Positions 50,620 to 56,453 of a stretch of 56,453 nt of DNA are shown here, in pieces. Position 1 is the first letter of the stretch, and each line of letters starts with the position of its first letter. The DNA comes from Rhodospirillales bacterium (GTDB lineage Bacteria > Pseudomonadota > Alphaproteobacteria > UBA8366 > Aestuariispiraceae), in NCBI GenBank assembly GCA_002696645.1, contig NZSA01000053.1, forward strand, positions 1 to 56,453, in the 5' to 3' direction. The notes beneath the pieces are model-generated. The model saw nothing but the letters and a program-made list of their open reading frames with translations, had not been told where the DNA came from and ran no database searches. The position numbers and the translations under genes were made by a program.

Positions 50620-50657
50620 ATGTTTCCCCTACACCTGTCTGGGGTTCAGCGAAACAT
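50620..50657. promoter_or_regulatory. Inverted repeat upstream of dmdA
   Basis: ATGTTTC (50620-50626) and GAAACAT (50651-50657) enclose CCCC/GGGG arms (about 50626-50629 and 50641-50644). It lies 37-74 bases upstream of the dmdA start and may be an operator. No regulator gene is adjacent. Confidence 0.4.
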
Positions 50658-50722
50658 CGAAAATACTCATGGAAAATCGAATGAATTTCATCTGAATGGG
50701 GGGATCGCAGCCCGCAGCAGCA

Positions 50723-53452
50723 TCACTCAGCCGCTTTTGAGGTTTTTATGGAAACGAAGGGCAGCGTTACCCGGAAACATGCGCCATCTCCCGGTGTCTG
50801 AGGCAGCAATTCCAGGTCACCCTGCAGGCGTTGCATGATTTGCCAACTGATGGCCAGGCCCAGGCCCGTCCCGCTGCGGCCATCTTTGGATTCGCGCCAT
50901 CCTCGGGAGAATTTCTTAAAGATACGCTCCCTGTCATCGGCGCGTATTCCTTCGCCATTGTCCTGGATATAGACACAATAGCGATCATCCTCCAGCGTCG
51001 TGCGAATGGTTATAACGGGCTTATCAGATGTGTTGTACTTGATCGCATTGGTAATCAGATTCAGATAGACTTGGCGCAGGCGGTCGGCTTCCGCTTTAAC
51101 CTCAATACCCGCCGCGCGCGCTCCAAACTCTATCTTAGTGTCCGCCTGCGATGCCAGGCCATGACAGGTCGCCACGGCCCGTTCCAGGGTTTCTTCTGGA
51201 TCAACCCGTTGCAGAATCCAGGGTACCTGTTCGCCCTCCAACCGTGCCAGGTCCAGGATTTCATCCAGCAATCGTGTCAGGCGCATGCTCTCTTCCAGAA
51301 TGATGCCGGTAAAACGCTGGGTCTCCTCAATAGTCATATCTGGCGTTTCCAGCAGGATTTGTGCGAAGGAGCGAATGGAGGTCATGGGTGTGCGCAGTTC
51401 ATGGCTGACCTGACTCAGGAAGTCATCTTTCTGCATATCCAGTTGTTTCAACCGCTCATTGGCGTCGCGCAATTGACGTGCGGTTTGCTGCAACTGGTGG
51501 GATTTGACTTCCAACTGTCGACTGTAGTCGATGACCTGCTGCGTTTCATCGACGATCTTCATCAATTCATCCAGGCTGATGGTTTCCCCTTTCACCACCT
51601 GGGAAATCATCGCCCGGGCCGTCGCCGCCCCGACACTGCCCGCCAGTTCCCGTTCCAGATGACCGATAAACTCATCATCGGCGCGCGGCAGATGGCCGGA
51701 TACCCCCTGTTTCTTGGCAAAATCGCTGAACAGGCGATAGGCGGTATTGGTGCCCAGAATTCGCTGGGCCAGGACAAACAGATCGCTGCTGGCGGCATAG
51801 CGGCGGATGAAACGGGATTCATTGTCAGCCGGTGCGCGGAAAACATCGATGAACAGGGCGCCCTGTAGCCGTTCCAGCGGTTTTGGGTCAAAAATCACGG
51901 AGACGATCACAAACAGAAATGTGTTGATCGACAGGCTCCAGAACAGGGCATGGACCAGTGGGTCCATGTCGGTTAATCCGAACAACGCCTGAGGCTGTAG
52001 GAAGCCAATCCCCCATGGTCCGTTTTCAATGACGCTGAGCGGCATGACAAACTGGCCTTCAAAGCTTGGGAAAAACAGGGTGTACAACCACAGCATAAAA
52101 CCTGCGGCCAGACCGGCGAATGCCCCTTTTGCGGATGCCTGCCGCCAATACAGACCGCCAATCAAACTGGGCAGGAATTGGGCGACCCCCAGAAAGGCGA
52201 TCAGGCCTATGGATGCTAGGGCATCTGATTTCGCGCTCAGTCTGAAATAGATGAATCCCAGCAGCAAAACCAGACAGATGCTGGCTCGACGGCTGAACAG
52301 CAGCAGTTTTCGAATATCACCACTGGCCTTCATCTCAATCCAGGGCAGCCGCAGGGCAAGGGGCATAACGATGTGGTTTGATACCATTGTCGACAGCGCG
52401 ATGCAGGCAACAATCACCATGGAGGTCGCCGATGAAAATCCGCCCAGAAATGCAATCAGTGCCAAAGTATGCTGATTCATCGCCATGGGCAGGGTCAGCA
52501 CGAACATGTCCGGATTGGCGGTTTCCGGCAGAAATTTCAGCCCAGCAATAGCGATTGGCAGCACAAACAGACTGATCAGCATCAGGTAAAGCGGGAACAT
52601 CCAGGATGCCGTGAACAAGTGACGTTCATCCGAATTTTCGACGACGGTGACCTGAAACTGGCGGGGCAGGCAGATCACGGCGGTTGCGGCCAAGAACGTC
52701 AGACTGACCCAGCGCGGACCGAAAACATCCTCAGTGTTCAGAAAGTCAGGTGGGGCCCAGGAGAAAACTTCCCCCGGTCCATCCGCCAGAGAAAACACAA
52801 CAAACAGCCCGACCGCCAATAGGGCAAACAGCTTGACCAGTGCTTCCAGCGCAATAGCGGCGACCCCCCCATGGTGACGTTCGTTTGCATCAATATTGCG
52901 GGTACCAAAGACAATAGTGAAGATCGCCATGCCAAATGCGATCCAGAAGGCCGTTGTGTAATCTGGATCGCCAAACACCGGATGGGCAAGATCGCTTATA
53001 ACGGTGCCGCTGATTACCTGAAAACTATTGGTCACTGCCTTTAGCTGCAGCGCGATATACGGTGTTGTACCGATTACTGCGATCAAGGTGACCAGTACGG
53101 CCAGGCTTTCGCCCTTACCATAGCGGGATGACAACAGGTCAGCGATAGAGGTAATGCGATGGACGCGCCCGATGCGGACCAGCTTGCGTAACAGATACCA
53201 GAATCCAATAAAAACGATGGTCGGGCCAATATAGATTGTCGCAAATTCCAGCCCGCTTCTAACCGCCGATCCAACTGCGCCATAGAATGTCCAGGACGTG
53301 CAGTAGACTGAAATGGATAAGGTATAAATCAGCGGTGATTGGAACAGGGCCGAAGAACCGGTACGCGCCTTCTTATCGCCCCAGAATGCGACAAGGAACA
53401 ACAGGATCACATATCCCAGCGATACCGCAAAGACGAGATTGCCCGACAGCAT
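50723..53452 (-). CDS. Sodium/solute symporter-histidine kinase fusion with STAC domain
   Basis: 909 residues. Residues 1-about 510 form a 13-segment SSS-family symporter (PutP/ActP-like). Then a STAC linker (about 555-640; VLAQRILGTNTAYRLFSDFAKKQ), a coiled-coil, the HisKA dimerisation helix with phospho-His684 (SQVSHELRTPM), and the HATPase domain with N box NLITNAIKYN, G1 DNGEGI and G2 GTGLGLAI. This CbrA/CrbS-like form couples uptake of a small organic acid or amino acid to signalling. The ATG overlaps the preceding small gene's stop (TAATG). The partner response regulator is two genes upstream in the same operon. Confidence 0.9.
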   Translation of the reverse strand: MLSGNLVFAVSLGYVILLFLVAFWGDKKARTGSSALFQSPLIYTLSISVYCTSWTFYGAVGSAVRSGLEFATIYIGPTIVFIGFWYLLRKLVRIGRVHRITSIADLLSSRYGKGESLAVLVTLIAVIGTTPYIALQLKAVTNSFQVISGTVISDLAHPVFGDPDYTTAFWIAFGMAIFTIVFGTRNIDANERHHGGVAAIALEALVKLFALLAVGLFVVFSLADGPGEVFSWAPPDFLNTEDVFGPRWVSLTFLAATAVICLPRQFQVTVVENSDERHLFTASWMFPLYLMLISLFVLPIAIAGLKFLPETANPDMFVLTLPMAMNQHTLALIAFLGGFSSATSMVIVACIALSTMVSNHIVMPLALRLPWIEMKASGDIRKLLLFSRRASICLVLLLGFIYFRLSAKSDALASIGLIAFLGVAQFLPSLIGGLYWRQASAKGAFAGLAAGFMLWLYTLFFPSFEGQFVMPLSVIENGPWGIGFLQPQALFGLTDMDPLVHALFWSLSINTFLFVIVSVIFDPKPLERLQGALFIDVFRAPADNESRFIRRYAASSDLFVLAQRILGTNTAYRLFSDFAKKQGVSGHLPRADDEFIGHLERELAGSVGAATARAMISQVVKGETISLDELMKIVDETQQVIDYSRQLEVKSHQLQQTARQLRDANERLKQLDMQKDDFLSQVSHELRTPMTSIRSFAQILLETPDMTIEETQRFTGIILEESMRLTRLLDEILDLARLEGEQVPWILQRVDPEETLERAVATCHGLASQADTKIEFGARAAGIEVKAEADRLRQVYLNLITNAIKYNTSDKPVITIRTTLEDDRYCVYIQDNGEGIRADDRERIFKKFSRGWRESKDGRSGTGLGLAISWQIMQRLQGDLELLPQTPGDGACFRVTLPFVSIKTSKAAE

Positions 53453-53742
53453 TACGGGGGAGAATCCTGTGGATCCATGACCAGGGGGTCATTGGTTTCG
53501 GGCGTGTTCAAACGCCGTGCATTCCAGGCCGTCAAGACGACAGCCAATGTCCATAGACCAAAAACATAAACGACGATTGCGGGAATGCCTGCCAAACCAG
53601 GCTCAGGTCCGAATAAATGGATCATCGGCTTCATGATCAGCAGGGTGAAAACAACAGGGATGATCATCGCAATGTCGCGGGATTTGCGAATGGCCGTTGC
53701 GGTTGCGGCCCCGGAAATGGGGACCCGTCGCTTGCGCGTCAT
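53452..53742 (-). CDS. Small two-helix membrane protein of the kinase operon
   Basis: 96 residues with a basic N-terminus (MTRKRRVPISG) and two hydrophobic segments (about 27-44 and 52-72). It overlaps both neighbours (ATGA with the response regulator, TAATG with the kinase), so all three are made together. Small subunits of this kind accompany some SSS transporters (compare the DUF485/DUF4212 partners), so it may assist assembly of the symporter domain. I cannot assign it to a named family with confidence. Confidence 0.75.
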   Translation of the reverse strand: MTRKRRVPISGAATATAIRKSRDIAMIIPVVFTLLIMKPMIHLFGPEPGLAGIPAIVVYVFGLWTLAVVLTAWNARRLNTPETNDPLVMDPQDSPP

Positions 53743-54122
53743 GTCAATTCCCCTGAAGAGCTGGTCAATTTTTGCACGGTTTCAATTATATGCTGGTTAG
53801 AAAAGGGCTTGGTAACGAAGGCATTGGCCCCGATCTCTTCAGCCATGCGGCGATCCTGGCTTTGACCTTTCGCGGTCAGGATGATGATCGGGATATCCTT
53901 CACGGAGGCGTCGGATCGCACCGCTTTCAAAACTTCGAACCCATTCATTTTTGGCAGCATGACATCCAGAATGACGACATTCGGCTTTTCGGCGCGGATA
54001 CTGGTTAGGGCGGCTTCGCCATCAGAGACGGATGTTACGTTGCAGCCCGACCGGATCAGAATGAAACTGAGGGATTCAACAATATTTGGTTCATCTTCCG
54101 CGACCAATACACGTGTCGTCAC
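53739..54122 (-). CDS. CheY-like single-domain response regulator
   Basis: 127 residues, receiver domain only. Acidic pair in VLVAEDEPNIVE, phospho-acceptor Asp in VVILDVMLPKMNGFEVL, the conserved Thr in IIILTAKGQ and Lys in FVTKPFSN are all present. With no DNA-binding output it must act by protein contact or pass phosphate onward. It is the first gene of the operon and overlaps the small membrane gene (ATGA), which makes it the likely partner of the SSS-histidine kinase. Confidence 0.9.
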   Translation of the reverse strand: MTTRVLVAEDEPNIVESLSFILIRSGCNVTSVSDGEAALTSIRAEKPNVVILDVMLPKMNGFEVLKAVRSDASVKDIPIIILTAKGQSQDRRMAEEIGANAFVTKPFSNQHIIETVQKLTSSSGELT

Positions 54123-54205
54123 AGCCTACCCTCCCCAATAGCGACTTGCCGATTGTTTCGGCTTATTCAAAGAACGGTAACGCTGGACCGCAGGTTGCGC
54201 AATGA

Positions 54206-55816
54206 TTACGACGGGCGGGCAGGCCCGAAAGGGGTGGCGGATTTACCTGGCTCCACCATTGGCGCTTGCTCTCGATAGGCGCAGGCGCGCCTTGTACATA
54301 ATCGGCAACTGGGTCCCACTGGCACTTCCAGACCATCAGCGTTCAAATCCAGCCCGTCAGCATAGATCGTGCGATCCGCATACAGAATGTCACACGCAAT
54401 CATCACGCTGACAAGATGGCGGGGGGCGTTGAACCGGCTTTGCGCCTTACCCTGGGCCCGGGCGATGAACAGAAACCGCTCCCCGTTCGGGAATTCAGCA
54501 ATCTGACGGCAGACCGTACCCGGCGTCTGAAATGCATTGTAAACCGCCCATAAAGGGCAGGCATTTCCGTATCGGGGCAAGGGCAGGCGTGGCAGGGGCA
54601 TGCGCTTGGTGATGAAACCCGCCGGGTCCGTGCGCATGAAGGCAAAGGGCACTCCTTCAGCACCCGGGCGCTGTAGCGAGACCAGGCGATGGCAGATCTG
54701 TTCATAGCTGGCGCCATATTTACGGGCCAGATATTCAATGTCATACCGCGCGCGTTCCGCATCTTCCAAAAAGATCTGATAGGGCATCAGCAGACAGGCC
54801 GCGCCATAAGACGCCAGAGCCCCCTGCGCACGGCTGCGGGCTTCATCGCTGCGCAGCAAAGGGGATGTTTCAACCAGCGTATCAAGCACCTTGCGCAAGG
54901 CAAAGCGACAGATCAGCCGGGCGATCTGCAACCGATAGCCCGCAGCCGGTGCACTGTCCTCAATATGGAAAACCTTTGTCGATTCGTTGAATTCGACATT
55001 GTTCCAAACCCGATCCCGATCCATTTGATCGCTGGTCACGAACTGGACGGCAATACCAAAGCGCCGTGTCAGGTAATCGATCATTTTTGAATCAACCGGG
55101 ATCGCAAAGGCATCGATTTCCCGGCGCAAAGATTCTGCCGCCTGTTCGACTTCCGGAAAATGGTTGTTCCGATCCAAGATAAAATCGTCCACTTCCTCCA
55201 GTGGCGTCATGGCGGCTGTTTCGGTATCAGCGGTATCAAAGAACTGTGCAATGCCTTCTGCAATTCCGGAAAGATTGGTGCTTTCCATGGCTAACATTGA
55301 CTGAAATCGCTGCCTCTCCTGATTATCCAGATCTGTGATCGTATCCAGGATTTCGGCGGTCGAGCGAATGGTCGTGATCTTGGTAAGCATTTTGTGGATA
55401 GCCTCGCCCAGGTACGGATCCTGGTTCAGGCGATCTGACAAGGCGGCAACGGTTTCGTTACGATTAATATAGGCACGATAAATCGCAACCATGGCCTTCG
55501 CCCATTCCGGGCTGCGGGCAACCAGATCCGCAGCAGAGCTTTCCGCCAGTTCAAATTCCCGCAGCAACGGGTCGGTTGCCAATTCTTGTATTTCCTGAAC
55601 CAGGCGGCGTTCAGCCTCACCGTCCAACCATTCAATATCGACCTTTAGGTGTTCTGCCAGACCGTTCAACAGGCGTGTGGCGATGTTGCGTTTGTTGCGC
55701 TCGATCAGATTTAAATACGAGGCGGAGATCCCCAAACGCTGTGCCAATTCCGTTTGAGAGAGCCCAAGTTTTAATCGTCGGTCTCTAATTTTTAAACCGA
55801 TTGCTGATTGCGCCAT
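54206..55816 (-). CDS. RamB/ScfR-type transcriptional regulator (XRE + IrrE-like + DUF2083)
   Basis: 536 residues. Xre HTH at about 6-62 (IRDRRLKLGLSQTELAQRLGISASYLNLIERNKRN), then an ImmA/IrrE-like (DUF955) middle part without an obvious HEXXH zinc motif, and a C-terminal DUF2083-type domain ending in a Cys cluster (PSCRLCTRRACAYRE). Regulators of this build control acetate, propionate and short-chain acyl-CoA metabolism in actinobacteria and alphaproteobacteria (RamB, PrpC-regulator and ScfR groups). The neighbouring symporter kinase and the mutase/AcuI genes fit a short-chain-acid theme, but direct targets are unproven. Confidence 0.85.
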   Translation of the reverse strand: MAQSAIGLKIRDRRLKLGLSQTELAQRLGISASYLNLIERNKRNIATRLLNGLAEHLKVDIEWLDGEAERRLVQEIQELATDPLLREFELAESSAADLVARSPEWAKAMVAIYRAYINRNETVAALSDRLNQDPYLGEAIHKMLTKITTIRSTAEILDTITDLDNQERQRFQSMLAMESTNLSGIAEGIAQFFDTADTETAAMTPLEEVDDFILDRNNHFPEVEQAAESLRREIDAFAIPVDSKMIDYLTRRFGIAVQFVTSDQMDRDRVWNNVEFNESTKVFHIEDSAPAAGYRLQIARLICRFALRKVLDTLVETSPLLRSDEARSRAQGALASYGAACLLMPYQIFLEDAERARYDIEYLARKYGASYEQICHRLVSLQRPGAEGVPFAFMRTDPAGFITKRMPLPRLPLPRYGNACPLWAVYNAFQTPGTVCRQIAEFPNGERFLFIARAQGKAQSRFNAPRHLVSVMIACDILYADRTIYADGLDLNADGLEVPVGPSCRLCTRRACAYREQAPMVEPGKSATPFGPARPS

Positions 55817-56134
55817 CGTTAATGTCCTCGCCCATGGGCTGAAACTAGGTGGGATAAAGTTACTTAATGATCAGCTAAATCGTTAGAAAGTTTCATTTTT
55901 GTGCGCTGCGGGGTAAAGTTTTGACAGTTCATAGGCTCAATTTTGTTTATCTTTTACAATAAAATCATTTTAAGTCAATGAGTTATTGAATTTTTGACAA
56001 AACTAATTTACAGATGTGCCTGCGTCGCGGAAATTCATCACCCATAACGGGGATGCGGCCGCACGTCGGCCGCTCTTGCGTTGATAAGGGGGCGGATGCG
56101 CAAACGAGATTTGAACAACAGGAGGAAACAGAAC
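55817..56134. promoter_or_regulatory. AT-rich divergent control region
   Basis: 318 bases between the RamB-like regulator and a substrate-binding protein gene. Candidate sites are AAAGTTTTGACA (55915-55926) and the palindrome TTTTG-A-CAAAA (55992-56002), related sequences that could be operators for the regulator. A hairpin GCGGCCG/CGGCCGC (56055-56061 and 56067-56073) lies in the leader of the downstream gene. No gene is seen. Confidence 0.45.
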
Positions 56135-56453
56135 ATGGGTGGTTTCATTAAACCGGTAAACCGTCGTACCCTGCTTAAGGGCTCGGCTGCTTTGGGGGCG
56201 GCTGCATTTGCCTCTCCTTACTTCTTCACCAAGGGTGCCAGCGCCTATGTGAATGACCCAACGAACAAGAGCAGTGTTGTGCTTGGTTTCAACGTGCCGC
56301 AAACGGGCGCGTATGCAGATGAAGGTGCGGATGAATTGCGCGCCTATCAGCTGGCAGTTGAGCACCTGAATGGTGAGGGTGATGGCGGCCTGATGAACAC
56401 GATGAAGCCGCTGGCCCTGAAGGGTAACGGAGTGTTGGGCAAAAAGGTCGAAT
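56135..56453 (+). CDS. Tat-exported ABC substrate-binding protein (5' part only)
   Basis: 106 codons, cut by the window end. A Tat signal is clear (NRRTLLKGSAALGAAAFASP, about residues 9-28). The mature start SSVVLGFNVPQTGAYADEGADELRAYQLAVEHLN is the opening of branched-chain amino-acid/urea/amide-type binding proteins (Peripla_BP_6). AGGAGG lies about 9 bases before the ATG. It should capture a solute for an ABC importer encoded further downstream. The substrate cannot be told from this part. The upstream divergent regulator may control it. Confidence 0.85.
   Translation, partial: MGGFIKPVNRRTLLKGSAALGAAAFASPYFFTKGASAYVNDPTNKSSVVLGFNVPQTGAYADEGADELRAYQLAVEHLNGEGDGGLMNTMKPLALKGNGVLGKKVE

Overview
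The window reads as an ordinary chromosomal segment of a marine alphaproteobacterium, most likely from the Rhodospirillales/Kiloniellales neighbourhood. This is inferred from gene content (DmdA/AcuI, EutB/EutC, ECF promoters of the GGAAC-N16-CGTC type, a DUF6352/DUF6494 cluster, GC-rich dispersed palindromes) and not from any marker gene. There is no rRNA, tRNA, transposase, integrase or CRISPR array. Coding density is high and genes lie in short operons on both strands.

Region by region. 1-3.7 kb: an EutB/EutC-type pair (ectoine-derivative catabolism) divergent from an amidase. 3.8-5.7 kb: a DUF4168 exported protein divergent from an ECF sigma factor and its putative membrane anti-sigma factor, with back-to-back ECF-type promoters. 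5.7-9.4 kb: a TyrA-like dehydrogenase, methylmalonyl-CoA mutase, an unclassified small RNA with its own promoter and terminator, and a lone BECR-fold nuclease-like protein. 9.5-14.8 kb: a K+/H+ antiporter and a four-gene cluster (biotin/lipoate-ligase-like, DUF6352, DUF6494, small exported protein) facing an HTH/substrate-binding-domain regulator. 14.8-18.1 kb: a DmdC-type acyl-CoA dehydrogenase and a D-2-hydroxyacid dehydrogenase. 18.2-23.9 kb: a LacI regulator, a complete ABC importer and a GpdQ-like phosphodiesterase. 24-29 kb: peroxiredoxin, a DsbD/ScsB-like reductase, YqgE and MsrP. 29.4-37.4 kb: one 2662-residue RTX adhesin. 37.6-39.5 kb: a KamB/NpmA-like 16S rRNA A1408 methyltransferase followed by a DUF371-RsmI fusion (C1402). 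39.9-42.3 kb: a LysR regulator divergent from an SHMT-like PLP enzyme. 42.4-44.1 kb: a HigB-HigA toxin-antitoxin pair joined to a pentapeptide-repeat membrane protein. 44.2-48 kb: a Rieske oxygenase, LysR regulator, reductase and flavodoxin-like protein. 48.4-50.6 kb: dmdA-acuI. 50.7-54.1 kb: a symporter-histidine kinase, a small membrane protein and a CheY-like regulator in overlapping frames. 54.2-56.4 kb: a RamB/ScfR-type regulator and the start of a Tat-exported substrate-binding protein.

A metabolic theme is the use of marine osmolytes and short acyl-CoAs. DmdA would demethylate DMSP, AcuI would reduce acryloyl-CoA to propionyl-CoA, a DmdC-type dehydrogenase could act on methylmercaptopropionyl-CoA, and methylmalonyl-CoA mutase closes the propionyl-CoA route. 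EutB/EutC and the Rieske oxygenase point to other compatible solutes. The most unusual items are the adjacent predicted 16S helix-44 methyltransferases, the higBA-pentapeptide membrane operon, the FecR-headed RTX adhesin with a LapG-like TAAG site, and the unclassified small RNA at 8.85-9.0 kb.
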